A DNA stretch of 64,000 nucleotides from Petrolisthes cinctipes (taxonomy: Eukaryota; Arthropoda; Malacostraca; Decapoda; Porcellanidae), in NCBI GenBank assembly GCA_033782935.1, contig JAWQEG010000283.1:3162001-3226000 (forward strand), in the 5' to 3' direction. Position numbers and translations under genes: made by a program. The notes under the pieces were generated by a model. The model was given only the letters and a program-made list of their open reading frames with translations. It had not been told where the DNA came from and did not search any database. Positions 49,128 to 63,780 of the stretch are shown in pieces; positions within the stretch are counted from its first letter, which is position 1; each line of letters begins with the position of its first letter.

Positions 49128-52100
49128 GTACATGCCTACTCAGTGCTAAAATGTTATCAAAATATAGGCTCAAAACATGCTAAAAATCGATATTTTAGGT
49201 GTCCAAAGTCAATATGTGTATGCATTTTCTGTACTCGTTTATATCTCAAACTCAACCTCAAAACACCCGAAAATTCGATATTTTGGGGTCTCAGATGCGA
49301 TCTGTACATGCCTACTCAGGGCTAGAATATTTTCAAAATATAGGCCCAAAACATGCTAAAAATCGATATTTTAGGTGATTAAAGTCGATGTCTCAAATTC
49401 AAGCCCAAAACACCCGAAAATTCGATATTTTGGGGTCCCAGAAGCCATCTGTACATGCCTACTCCGTTATTAGAGTATTTTCAAAATACAGGCCCAAAAC
49501 ATACAGAAAATCAATATTTTAGGGGCCCAAAAATCGATATGTGCATGCATCTTCTGTACCCGTTTATATCTCAAATTCAGGCCCAAAACACCGGAAAATT
49601 CGATATTTTGGGGTCCCAGAAGCGATCTGTACTCAGATACCGGCCGAAAACTTGCTGAAAATCGATATTTTAGGTGCCCAAAGTCAATATGTGTATGTAT
49701 CTTCTGCACCCGTTTATATCTCAAATTCAACCTCAAAACACCCGAAAATTCGATATTTTTGGGGTCCCAGAAGCGATCTGTACATGCCTACTCCGTGTTA
49801 GAGTATTTTCAATATACAGGCCCAAAACATACTGAAAATCGATCTTTTAGGTGCCCAAAAGTCGATATGTGGATGCAACTTCTGTACCAGTTTATATCTC
49901 AAATTCAGGTTCGAAACACCTGAAAATTCGATATTTTGGTGTCCCAGAAGCGATCTGTACTTGCCTACTCCGTGTTAGAGTATTTTAAAAATACAGGCCC
50001 AAAACATGCTGAAAATCTATATTTTAGGTGACCAAAGTCAATAAGTGTATGCATCTTCTGCACCCGTTTATATCCCAAATTCAACCTCAAAACCCCCGAA
50101 AATTCGATATTTTTGGGTCCCAGAAGCGATCTTTACATGCCTACTCAGTGGTAGAATGTTTTCAAAATATAGGCTCAAAACATGCTAAAAATCGATATTT
50201 TAAGTGTCCAAAGTCGATATGTGCATGCATCTTCTGTACCCGTTTATATCTCAAATTCAGGCTCCAAACACCCGAAAATTCAATATTTTTGGGTCCCAGA
50301 AGCGATCTATACATGCCTACTCAGATACAGGCCCAAAACATGCTGAAAATCGATATTTTAGGTGCCCAAAGTCAATATGTGTATGCATTTTCTGCACTCG
50401 TTTATATCTCAAATTCAACCTCAAAACACTCGAAAATTCGAAATTTTGGGGTCCCAGAAGCGATCTGTACATGCTTACTCCGTGTTAGAGTATTTTCAAT
50501 ATACAGGCCCAAAACATATTGAAAATCGGTCTTTTAGGTGCCCAAAAGTCGATATGTGGATGCATCTTCAGTACCCGTTTATATCTCAAATTCAGGCTCC
50601 AAACACCCGAAAATTCGATGTTTTGGGGTCCCAGAAGCGATTTGTACATGCCTACTCAGTGCTAGAATATTTTCAAAATATAGGCCCAAAACATGCTAAA
50701 AATCGATATTTTAGGTGATTAAAATCGATGTCTCAAATTCAAGACCAAAACACCCGAAAATTCGATAATTTGGGGTCCCAGAAGCAATCTGTACATGCAT
50801 ACTCCGTTATTAGAGTATTTTCAAAGTACAGGCCCAAAACATACAGAAAATCAATATTTTAGGGGCCCAAAAGTCGATATGTGCATGCATCTTCTGTACC
50901 CGTTTATATCTCAAATTCAGGCTCCAAACACCCGAAAATTCGATATTTTGGGGTCCCAGAAGCAATCTGTACATGCCTACTCATATACTGGCTCAAAACA
51001 TGCTGAAAATCGAGATTTTAGGTGCCCAAAGTCAATATGTGTATGCATCTTCAGCACCCGTTTATATCCCAAATTCAACCTCAAAACACCCGAAAATTCT
51101 ATATTTTTGGATCCCAGAAGCGATCTGTACATGCCTACTCAGTGCTAGAAAGTTTTCAAAATATAGGCTCAAAACATGTTAAAAATCGATATTTAATGTG
51201 TCCAAAGTCGATATGTGCATGCATCTTCTGTACCCGTTTATATCTCAAATTCAAGCTCAAAACACCCGAAAATTCGGTATTTTAGGTTCCTAGAAGCGAT
51301 CTGTACATGCCTTCTTAGTGCTAGAATATTTTTAAAATAAAGGACCAAAACATGCTAAAAATCGATATTTTAGGTGCCCAAAGTCAATATGTGTATGCAT
51401 CTTCTGCACTCGTTTATATCTCAAATTCAACCTCAAAACACCTGAAAATTCGATGTTTTTGGGTACCATAAGCGATCTGTACATGCCTACTCAGTGCTAG
51501 AATGTTTTCAAAATATAGGCTCAAAACATGCAAAAAATCGATATTTTAGGTGTCCAAAGTCGATATCTCAAATTATAGCCCAAAACACCCGGAAATTCGA
51601 TATTTTTGTTTTTCCAGAAGAGATCTGTACATGCTTACTCCGTGTTAGAGTATTTTCAATATACAGGCCCAAAACATACTGAAAATCGATCTTATAGGTG
51701 CCCAAAAGTCGATATGTGGTTGCATCTTCTGTACCCGTTTATATCTCAAATTCAGTCTCAAAACACCCGAAAATTCGGTATTTTTGGGTACCAGAAGCGA
51801 TCTGTACATGCCTACTCAGATACAGGCCCAAAACATGCTGAAAATCGAAATTATATGAGCCCAAAGTCAATATGTGTATGCATTTTCTGCACTCGTTTAT
51901 ATCTCAAATTCAACCTCAAAATTCCCGAAAATTCGATATTTTGGGGTCCCAGAAGCGATCTGTACATGCCTACTCCGTGTTAGAGTATTTTCAAAATACA
52001 GGCCCAAAACATACTGAAAATCGATATTTTAGGTGCCGAAAGTCAATATGTGTATGCATCTTCTGCATTCGTTTATATCTCAAATTCAACCTCAAAACAC

Positions 52101-55100
52101 CTGAAACTTCGATATTTTTGGGTACCGTTAGCGATCTGTACATGCCTACTCAGTGCTAGAATGTTTTCAAAATATAGGCTCAAAACATGCTAAAAATCGA
52201 TATTTTAGGTGCCCAAAGTCAATATGTGTATGCATTTTCTGTACTCGTTTATATCTCAAATTCAACTTCAAAACACCCGAAAATTCGATATTTTGGGGTC
52301 CCAGAAGGGATCTGTACATGCCTACTCCGTGTTAGAGTATTTTCAAAATACAGGCCCAAAAAATACTGAAAATCGATCGTTAGGTGCCCAAAAGTCGATA
52401 TGTGGTTGCATCTTCTGTAACTGTTTATATCTCAAATTCAGGCTCAAAACACCCGAAAATTCGGTATTTTTGGGTCCCAAAAGCGAACTGTACATGCCTA
52501 CTCCTAGTTAAAATGTTTTCAAGATACAGACCAAAAACATGCTTAAAATCTATATTTTAGGTGCCCAATAGTCGATATGTGCATGCATCTTCTGTACCCG
52601 TTTATATCTCAAATTCAGGCTCCAAACAACCTAAAATTCAATATTTTCGGGTCCCAGAAGCGATCTGTACATGCCTACTCAGATACAGGCCCAAAACATG
52701 CTGAAAATCGATATTATATGTGCCCAAAGTCAATATGTGTATGCATTTTCTGCACTCGTTTATATCTCAAATTCAACCTCAAAACTCCCGAAAATTCGAT
52801 ATTTTGGGGTCCCAGAAGCGATCTGTACATGCCTACTCTGTGTTAGAGTATTTTCAAAATATAGGCCCAAAACATACTGAAAATCGATATTTTAGGTGCC
52901 CAAAGTCAATATGTGTATGCATCTTATGCACTCGTTTATATATCAAATTCAACCTCAAAACTCCTGAAAATTCGATATTTTTGGGTACCATAAGCGATCT
53001 GTACATGCCTACTCAGTGCTAAAATGTTATCAAAATATAGGCTCAAAACATGCTAAAAATCGATATTTTAGGTGTCCAAAGTCAATATGTGTATGCATTT
53101 TCTGTACTCGTTTATATCTCAAACTCAACCTCAAAACACCCGAAAATTCGATATTTTGGGGTCTCAGATGCGATCTCTACATGCCTACTCAGGGCTAGAA
53201 TATTTTCAAAATATAGGCCCAAAACATGCTAAAAATCGATATTTTAGGTGATTAAAGTCGATGTCTCAAATTCAAGCCCAAAACACCCGAAAATTCGATA
53301 TTTTGGGGTCCCAGAAGCGATCTGTACATGCCTACTCCGTTATTAGAGTATTTTCAAAATACAGGCCCAAAACATACAGAAAATCAATATTTTAGGGGCC
53401 CAAAAATCGATATGTGCATGCATCTTCTGTACCCGTTTATATCTCAAATTCAGGCCCAAAACACCGGAAAATTCGATATTTTGGGGTCCCAGAAGCGATC
53501 TGTACTCAGATACCGGCCGAAAACTTGCTGAAAATCGATATTTTAGGTGCCCAAAGTCAATATGTGTATGTATCTTCTGCACCCGTTTATATCTCAAATT
53601 CAACCTCAAAACACCCGAAAATTCGATATTTTTGGGGTCCCAGAAGCGATCTGTACATGCCTACTCCGTGTTAGAGTATTTTCAATATACAGGCCCAAAA
53701 CATACTGAAAATCGATCTTTTAGGTGCCCAAAAGTCGATATGTGGATGCAACTTCTGTACCCGTTTATATCTCAAATTCAGGTTCGAAACACCTGAAAAT
53801 TCGATATTTTGGTGTCCCAGAAGCGATCTGTACTTGCCTACTCCGTGTTAGAGTATTTTAAAAATACAGGCCCAAAACATGCTGAAAATCTATATTTTAG
53901 GTGACCAAAGTCAATAAGTGTATGCATCTTCTGCACCCGTTTATATCCCAAATTCAACCTCAAAACCCCCGAAAATTCGATATTTTTGGGTCCCAGAAGC
54001 GATCTTTACATGCCTACTCAGTGGTAGAATGTTTTCAAAATATAGGCTCAAAACATGCTAAAAATCGATATTTTAAGTGTCCAAAGTCGATATGTGCATG
54101 CATCTTCTGTACCCGTTTATATCTCAAATTCAGGCTCCAAACACCCGAAAATTCAATATTTTTGGGTCCCAGAAGCGATCTATACATGCCTACTCAGATA
54201 CAGGCCCAAAACATGCTGAAAATCGATATTTTAGGTGCCCAAAGTCAATATGTGTATGCATTTTCTGCACTCGTTTATATCTCAAATTCAACCTCAAAAC
54301 ACTCGAAAATTCGAAATTTTGGGGTCCCAGAAGCGATCTGTACATGCTTACTCCGTGTTAGAGTATTTTCAATATACAGGCCCAAAACATATTGAAAATC
54401 GGTCTTTTAGGTGCCCAAAAGTCGATATGTGGATGCATCTTCAGTACCCGTTTATATCTCAAATTCAGGCTCCAAACACCCGAAAATTCGATGTTTTGGG
54501 GTCCCAGAAGCGATTTGTACATGCCTACTCAGTGCTAGAATATTTTCAAAATATAGGCCCAAAACATGCTAAAAATCGATATTTTAGGTGATTAAAATCG
54601 ATGTCTCAAATTCAAGACCAAAACACCCGAAAATTCGATAATTTGGGGTCCCAGAAGCAATCTGTACATGCATACTCCGTTATTAGAGTATTTTCAAAGT
54701 ACAGGCCCAAAACATACAGAAAATCAATATTTTAGGGGCCCAAAAGTCGATATGTGCATGCATCTTCTGTACCCGTTTATATCTCAAATTCAGGCTCCAA
54801 ACACCCGAAAATTCGATATTTTGGGGTCCCAGAAGCAATCTGTACATGCCTACTCATATACTGGCTCAAAACATGCTGAAAATCGAGATTTTAGGTGCCC
54901 AAAGTCAATATGTGTATGCATCTTCTGCACCCGTTTATATCCCAAATTCAACCTCAAAACACCCGAAAATTCTATATTTTTGGATCCCAGAAGCGACCTG
55001 TACATGCCTACTCAGTGCAAGAAAGTTTTCAAAATATAGGCTCAAAACATGTTAAAAATCGATATTTAATGTGTCCAAAGTCGATATGTGCATGCATCTT

Positions 55101-58100
55101 CTGTACCCGTTTATATCTCAAATTCAAGCTCAAAATACCCGAAAATTCGGTATTTTAGGGTCCTAGAAGCGATCTGTACATGCCTTCTTAGTGCTAGAAT
55201 ATTTTTAAAATAAAGGACCAAAACATGCTAAAAATCGATATTTTAGGTGCCCAAAGTCAATATGTGTATGCATCTTCTGCAATCGTTTATATCTCAAATT
55301 CAACCTCAAAACACCTGAAAATTCGATATTTTTGGGTACCATAAGCGATCTGTACATGCCTACTCAGTGCTAGAATGTTTTCAAAATATAGGCTCAAAAC
55401 ATGCAAAAAATCGATATTTTAGGTGTCCAAAGTCGATATCTCAAATTATAGCCCAAAACACCTGGAAATTCGATATTTTTGGTTTTCCAGAAGAGATCTG
55501 TACATGCTTACTCCGTGTTAGAGTATTTTCAATATACAGGCCCAAAACATACTGAAAATCGATCTTATAGGTGCCCAAAAGTCGATATGTGGTTGCATCT
55601 TCTGTACCCGTTTATATCTCAAATTCAGTCTCAAAACACCCGAAAATTCGGTATTTTTGGGTACCAGAAGCGATCTGTACATGCCTACTCAGATACAGGC
55701 CCAAAACATGCTGAAAATCGATATTATATGAGCCCAAAGTCAATATGTGTATGCATTTTCTGCACTCGTTTATATCTCAAATTCAACCTCAAAACTCCCG
55801 AAAATTCGATATTTTGGGGTCCCAGAAGCGATCTGTACATGCCTACTCCGTGTTAGAGTATTTTCAAAATACAGGCCCAAAACATACTGAAAATCGATAT
55901 TTTAGGTGCCGAAAGTCAATATTTTTATGCATCTTCTGCATTCGTTTATATCTCAAATTCAACCTCAAAACACCTGAAACTTCGATATTTTTGGGTACCG
56001 TTAGCGATCTGTACATGCCTACTCAGTGCTAGAATGTTTTCAAAATATAGGCTCAAAACATGCTAAAAATCGATATTTTAGGTGCCCAAAGTCAATATGT
56101 GTATGCATTTTCTGTACTCGTTTATATCTCAAATTCAACTTCAAAACACCCGAAAATTCGATATTTTGGGGTCCCAGAAGGGATCTGTACATGCCTACTC
56201 CGTGTTAGAGTATTTTCAAAATACAGGCCCAAAACATACTGAAAATCGATCGTTAGGTGCCCAAAAGTCGATATGTGGTTGCATCTTCTGTAACTGTTTA
56301 TATCTCAAATTCAGGCTCAAAACACCCGAAAATTCGGTATTTTAGGGTCCCAAAAGCGTACTGTACATGCCTACTCCTAGTTAAAATGTTTTCAAGATAC
56401 AGACCAAGAACATGCTTAAAATCGATATTTTAGGTGCCCAATAGTCGATACGTGCATGCATCTTCTGTACCCGTTTATATCTCAAATTCAGGCTCCAAAC
56501 AACCTAAAATTCAATATTTTCGGGTCCCAGAAGCGATCTGTACATGCCTACTCAGATACAGGCCCAAAACATGCTGAAAATCGATATTATATGTGCCCAA
56601 AGTCAATATGTGTATGCATTTTCTGCACTCGTTTATATCTCAAATTCAACCTCAAAACTCCCGAAAATTCGATATTTTGGGGTCCCAGAAGCGATCTGTA
56701 CATGCCTACTCTGTGTTAGAGTATTTTCAAAATATAGGCCCAAAACATACTGAAAATCGATATTTTAGGTGCCCAAAGTCAATATGTGTATGCATCTTAT
56801 GCACTCGTTTATATATCAAATTCAACCTCAAAACACCTGAAAATTCGATATTTTTGGGTACCATAAGCGATCTGTACATGCCTACTCAGTGCTAAATATT
56901 TATCAAAATATAGGCTCAAAACATGCTAAAAATCGATATTTTAGGTGTCCAAAGTCAATATGTGTATGCATTTTCTGTACTCGTTTATATCTCAAACTCA
57001 ACCTCAAAACACCCGAAAATTCGATATTTTGGGGTCTCAGATGCGATCTGTACATGCCTACTCAGGGCTAGAATATTTTCAAAATATAGGCCCAAAACAT
57101 GCTAAAAATCGATATTTTAGGTGATTAAAGTCGATGTCTCAAATTCAAGCCCAAAACACCCGAAAATTCGATATTTTGGGGTCCCAGAAGCGATCTGTAC
57201 ATGCCTACTCCGTTATTAGAGTATTTTCAAAATACAGGCCCAAAACATACAGAAAATCAATATTTTAGGGGCCCAAAAATCGATATGTGCATGCATCTTC
57301 TGTACCCGTTTATATCTCAAATTCAGGCCCAAAACACCGGAAAATTCGATATTTTGGGGTCCCAGAAGCGATCTGTACTCAGATACCGGCCGAAAACTTG
57401 CTGAAAATCGATATTTTAGGTGCCCAAAGTCAATATGTGTATGTATCTTCTGCACCCGTTTATATCTCAAATTCAACCTCAAAACACCCGAAAATTCGAT
57501 ATTTTTGGGGTCCCAGAAGCGATCTGTACATGCCTACTCCGTGTTAGAGTATTTTCAATATACAGGCCCAAAACATACTGAAAATCGATCTTTTAGGTGC
57601 CCAAAAGTCGATATGTGGATGCAACTTCTGTACCCGTTTATATCTCAAATTCAGGTTCGAAACACCTGAAAATTCGATATTTTGGTGTCCCAGAAGCGAT
57701 CTGTACTTGCCTACTCCGTGTTAGAGTATTTTAAAAATACAGGCCCAAAACATGCTGAAAATCTATATTTTAGGTGACCAAAGTTAATAAGTGTATGCAT
57801 CTTCTGCACCCGTTTATATCCCAAATTCAACCTCAAAACCCCCGAAAATTCGATATTTTTGGGTCCCAGAAGCGATCTTTACATGCCTACTCAGTGGTAG
57901 AATGTTTTCAAAATATAGGCTCAAAACATGCTAAAAATCGATATTTTAAGTGTCCAAAGTCGATATGTGCATGCATCTTCTGTACCCGTTTATATCTCAA
58001 ATTCAGGCTCCAAACACCCGAAAATTCAATATTTTTGGGTCCCAGAAGCGATCTATACATGCCTACTCAGATACAGGCCCAAAACATGCTGAAAATCGAT

Positions 58101-58650
58101 ATTTTAGGTGCCCAAAGTCAATATGTGTATGCATTTTCTCCACTCGTTTATATCTCAAATTCAACCTCAAAACACTCGAAAATTCGAAATTTTGGGGTCC
58201 CAGAAGCGATCTGTACATGCTTACTCCGTGTTAGAGTATTTTCAATATACAGGCCCAAAACATATTGAAAATCGGTCTTTTAGGTGCCCAAAAGTCGATA
58301 TGTGGATGCATCTTCAGTACCCGTTTATATCTCAAATTCAGGCTCCAAACACCCGAAAATTCGATGTTTTGGGGTCCCAGAAGCGATTTGTACATGCCTA
58401 CTCAGTGCTAGAATATTTTCAAAATATAGGCCCAAAACATGCTAAAAATCGATATTTTAGGTGATTAAAATCGATGTCTCAAATTCAAGACCAAAACACC
58501 CGAAAATTCGATAATTTGGGGTCCCAGAAGCAATCTGTACATGCATACTCCGTTATTAGAGTATTTTCAAAGTACAGGCCCAAAACATACAGAAAATCAA
58601 TATTTTAGGGGCCCAAAAGTCGATATGTGCATGCATCTTCTGTACCCGTT
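49128..58650 (+). repeat. 3,873-bp higher-order repeat, 23 monomers, copies 1-3
   Basis: Copy 1 ~49,128-53,000, copy 2 ~53,001-56,873, copy 3 ~56,874 to a break near 58,650. Offsets are exactly 3,873 bp at many anchors (49177/53050/56923; 50028/53901/57774). I count 23 monomers in one copy, alternating ~176, ~158 and ~147 bp forms in a fixed order. Differences between copies are sparse single bases, for example TAAGTGTATGC conserved in all three. Confidence 0.93.
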
Positions 58651-61600
58651 TATATCTCAAATTCAGGCCCAAAACACCGGAAAATTCGATATTTTGGGGT
58701 CCCAGAAGCGATCTGTACTCAGATACCGGCCGAAAACTTGCTGAAAATCGATATTTTAGGTGCCCAAAGTCAATATGTGTATGTATCTTCTGCACCCGTT
58801 TATATCTCAAATTCAACCTCAAAACACCCGAAAATTCGATATTTTTGGGGTCCCAGAAGCGATCTGTTCATGCCTACTCCGTGTTAGAGTATTTTCAATA
58901 TACAGGCCCAAAACATACTGAAAATCGATCTTTTAGGTGCCCAAAAGTCGATATGTGGATGCAACTTCTGTACCCGTTTATATCTCAAATTCAGGTTCGA
59001 AACACCAGAAAATTCGATATTTTGGTGTCCCAGAAGCGATCTGTACTTGCCTACTCCGTGTTAGAGTATTTTAAAAATACAGGCCCAAAACATGCTGAAA
59101 ATCTATATTTTAGGTGACCAAAGTCAATAAGTGTATGCATCTTCTGCACCCGTTTATATCCCAAATTCAACCTCAAAACCCCCGAAAATTCGATATTTTT
59201 GGGTCCCAGAAGCGATCTTTACATGCCTACTCAGTGGTAGAATGTTTTCAAAATATAGGCTCAAAACATGCTAAAAATCGATATTTTAAGTGTCCAAAGT
59301 CGATATGTGCATGCATCTTCTGTACCCGTTTATATCTCAAATTCAGGCTCCAAACACCCGAAAATTCAATATTTTTGGGTCCCAGAAGCGATCTATACAT
59401 GCCTACTCAGATACAGGCCCAAAACATGCTGAAAATCGATATTTTAGGTGCCCAAAGTCAATATGTGTATGCATTTTCTGCACTCGTTTATATCTCAAAT
59501 TCAACCTCAAAACACTCGAAAATTCGAAATTTTGGGGTCCCAGAAGCGAATTGTACATGCTTACTCCGTGTTAGAGTATTTTCAATATACAGGCCCAAAA
59601 CATATTGAAAATCGGTCTTTTAGGTGCCCAAAAGTCGATATGTGGATGCATCTTCAGTACCCGTTTATATCTCAAATTCAGGCTCCAAACACCCGAAAAT
59701 TCGATGTTTTGGTGTCCCAGAAGCGATCTGTACTTGCCTACTCCGTATTAGAGTATTTTCAAAATACAGGCCCAAAACATGCTAAAAATCGATATTTTGG
59801 GTGACCAAAGTCAATATGTGTATGCATCTTCTGCACAAGTTTATATCCCAAATTCAACCTCAAAACACCCGAAAATTTGATATTTTTGGATCCCAGAAGC
59901 GATCTGTACATGCCTACTCAGTGCTAGAATGTTTTCAAAATATAGGCTGAAAACATTTTAAAAATCGATATTGTAAGTGTCCAAAGTCGATATGTGCATG
60001 CATCTTCTGTACCCGTTTATATCTCAAATTCAGGCTCAAAACACTCGAAAATTCGATATTTTGGGGTCCCAGAAGCGATCTGTACATGCCTACTTAGTGC
60101 TAGAATATTTTCAAAATATAGGCTGAAAACATGCTAAAAATCGATATTTTAGGAGACCAAAGTCGATGTCTCAAATTCAACCACAAAACACCCAAAAATT
60201 CGATATTTTGGGGTCCCAGAAGCGATCTGTACATGCCTACTCAGATACAGGCCCAAAACATGCTGAAAATCGATATTATATGAGCCCAAAGTCAATATGT
60301 GTATGCATTTTCTGCACTCGTTTATATCTCAAATTCAACCTCAAATCTCCCGAAAATTCGATATTTTGGGGTCCCAAAAGCGATCTGTACATGCCTACTC
60401 CGTGTTAGAGTATTTTCAAAATACAGGCCCAAAACATACTGAAAATCGATATTTTAGGTGCCCAAAGTCAATATGTGTATGCATCTTCTGCATTCGTTTA
60501 TATCTCAAATTCAACCTCAAAACACCTGAAAATTCAATATTTTTGGGTACCGTTAGCGATCTGTACATGCCTACTCAGTGCCAGAATGTTTTCAAAATAT
60601 AGGCTCAAAACATGCTAAAAATCGATATTTTAGGTGCCCAAAGTCAATATATGTATGCATTTTCTGTACTCGTTTATATCTCAAATTCAACTTCAAAACA
60701 CCCGAAAATTCGATATTTTGGGGTCCCAGAAGGGATCTGTACATGCCTACTCCGTGTTAGAGTATTTTCAAAATACAGGCCCAAAACATACTGAAAATCG
60801 ATCGTTAGGTGCCCAAAAGTCGATATGTGGTTGCATCTTCTGTACCTGTTTATATCTCAAATTCAGGCTCAAAACACCCGAAAATTCGGTATTTTTGGGT
60901 CCCAGAAGCGAACTGTACATGCCTACTCCTAGTTAAAATGTTTTCAAGATACAGACCAAAAACATGCTTAAAATCGATATTTTAGGTGCCCAATAGTCGA
61001 TATGTGCATGCATCTTCTGTACCCGTTTATATCTCAAATTCAGGCTCCAAACAACCTAAAATTCAATATTTTCGGGTCCCAGAAGCGATCTGTACATGCC
61101 TACTCAGATACAGGCCCAAAACATGCTGAAAATCGATATTATATGTGCCCAAAGTCAATATGTGTATGCATTTTCTGCACTCGTTTATATCTCAAATTCA
61201 ACCTCAAAACTCCCGAAAATTCGATATTTTGGGGTCCCAGAAGCGATCTGTACATGCCTACTCTGTGTTAGAGTATTTTCAAAATACAGGCCCAAAACAT
61301 ACTGAAAATCGATATTTTAGGTGCCCAAAGTCAATATGTGTATGCATCTTATGCACTCGTTTATATATCAAATTCAACCTCAAAACACCTGAAAATTCGA
61401 TATTTTTGGGTACCATAAGCGATCTGTACATGCCACTCAGTGCTAAAATGTTATCAAAATATAGGCTCAAAACATGCTAAAAATCGATATTTTAGGTGCC
61501 CAAAGTCAATATGTGTATGCATTTTCTGTACTCGTTTATATCTCAAACTCAACCTCAAAACACCCGAAAATTCGAAATTTTGGGGTCCCAGAAGCGATCT

Positions 61601-63780
61601 TTACATGCCTACTCAGTGGTAGAATGTTTTCAAAATATAGGCTCAAAACATGCTAAAAATCGATATTTTAAGTGTCCAAAGTCGATATGTGCATGCATCT
61701 TCTGTACCCGTTTATATCTCAAATTCAGGCTCCAAACACCCGAAAATTCAATATTTTTGGGTCCCAGAAGCGATCTATACATGCCTACTCAGATACAGGC
61801 TCAAAACATGCTGAAAATCGATATTTTAGGTGCCCAAAGTCAATATGTGTATGCATTTTCTGCACTCCTTTATATCTCAAATTCAACCTCAAAACACCCG
61901 AAAATTCGATATTTTGGGGTCCCAGAAGCGATCTGTACATGCCTACTCCGTTATTAGAGTATTTTCAAAATACAGGCCCAAAACATACAGAAAATCAATA
62001 TTTTAGGGGCCCAAAAATCGATATGTGCATGCATCTTCTGTACCCGTTTATATCTCAAATTCAGGCCCAAAACACCGGAAAATTCGATATTTTGGGGTCC
62101 CAGAAGCGATCTGTACTCAGATACCGGCCGAAAACTTGCTGAAAATCGATATTTTAGGTGCCCAAAGTCAATATGTGTATGTATCTTCTGCACCCGTTTA
62201 TATCTCAAATTCAACCTCAAAACACCCGAAAATTCGATATTTATGGGGTCCCAGAAGCGATCTGTACATGCCTACTCCGTGTTAGAGTATTTTCAATATA
62301 CAGGCCCAAAACATACTGAAAATCGATCTTTTAGGTGCCCAAAAGTCGATATGTGGATGCATCTTCTGTACCCGTTTATATCTCAAATTCAGGTTCGAAA
62401 CACCTGAAAATTCGATATTTTGGTGTCCCAGAAGCGATCTGTACATGCCTACTCCGTGTTAGAGTATTTTCAATATACAGGCCCAAAACATACTGAAAAT
62501 CGATATTTTAGGTGCCCAAAGTCAATATGTGTATGTATCTTCTGCACCCGTTTATATCCCAAATTCAACCTCAAAACCCCCGAAAATTCGATATTTTTGG
62601 GTCCCAGAAGCGATCTTTACATGCCTACTCAGTGGTAGAATGTTTTCAAAATATAGGCTCAAAACATTCTAAAAATCGATATTTTAAGTGTCCAAAGTCG
62701 ATATGTGCATGCATCTTCTGTACCCGTTTATATCTCAAATTCAGGCTCCAAACACCCGAAAATTCAATATTTTTGGGTCCCAGAAGCGATCTATACATGC
62801 CTACTCAGATACAGGCTCAAAACATGCTGAAAATCGATATTTTAGGTGCCCAAAGTCAATATGTGTATGCATTTTCTGCACTCCTTTATATCTCAAATTC
62901 AACCTCAAAACACTCGAAAATTCGAAATTTTGGGGTCCCAGAAGCGATCTGTACATGCTTACTCCGTGTTAGAGTATTTTCAATATACAGGCCCAAAACA
63001 TATTGAAAATCGGTCTTTTAGGTGCCTAAAAAGTCGATATGTGGATGCATCTTCAGTACCCGTTTATATCTCAAATTCAGGCTCCAAACACCCGAAAATT
63101 CGATGTTTTGGTGTCCCAGAAGCGATCTGTACTTGCCTACTCCGTATTAGAGTATTTTCAAAATACAGGCCCAAAACATGCTAAAAATCGATATTTTGGG
63201 TGACCAAAGTCAATATGTGTATGCATCTTCTGCACCCGTTTATATCCCAAATTCAACCTCAAAACACCCGAAAATTTGATATTTTTGGGTCCCAGAAGCG
63301 ATCTGTACATGCCTACTCAGTGCTAGAATGTTTTCAAAATATAGGCTAAAAAAACATTCTAAAAATCGATATTGTAAGTGTCCAAAGTCGATATGTGCAT
63401 GCATCTTCTGTACCCGTTTATATCTCAAATTCAGGCTCAAAACACTCGAAAATTCGATATTTTGGGGTCCCAGAAGCGATCTGTACATGCCTACTTAGTG
63501 GTAGAATATTTTCAAAATATAGGCTGAAAACATGTTAAAAATCGATATTTTAGGTGACCAAAGTCGATGTCTCAAATTCAACAACAAAACACCCGAAAAT
63601 TCGATATTTTGGGGTCCCAGAAGCGATCTGTACATGCCTACTCCGTTATTAGAGTATTTTCAAAATACAGGCCCAAAACATACAGAAAATCGATATTTTA
63701 GGTGCCCAAAAGTCGATATGTGCATGCATCTTCTGTACCCGTTTATATCTCAAATTCAGGCTCAAAACACCCGAAAATTC
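58650..63780 (+). repeat. Rearranged higher-order repeat copies
   Basis: Near 58,620-58,670 the phase jumps back by 1,340 bp (58,650-59,700 repeats 57,310-58,360). From ~60,200 to 61,440 the order resumes at an offset of 8,425 bp to copy 1. It jumps again inside a monomer near 61,570 to the 50.1-kb phase (offset 11,468), then to the 49.5-kb phase near 61,930. All junctions fall within homologous monomers. A single-base deletion (TGCCACTCAG near 61,432) distinguishes this copy. Confidence 0.82.

Noticed and set aside
48648..49325. 225-codon open frame, and many 60-170-codon frames in the array, as genes
   Set aside because: Every part is satellite monomer. The monomer length of 176 bp shifts the frame each unit, the same DNA is open in several frames, and no start context or domain is present.
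49470..49736. Minus-strand 63-88-codon frames recurring every higher-order unit
   Set aside because: They are antisense readings of the satellite and recur only because the DNA block recurs.
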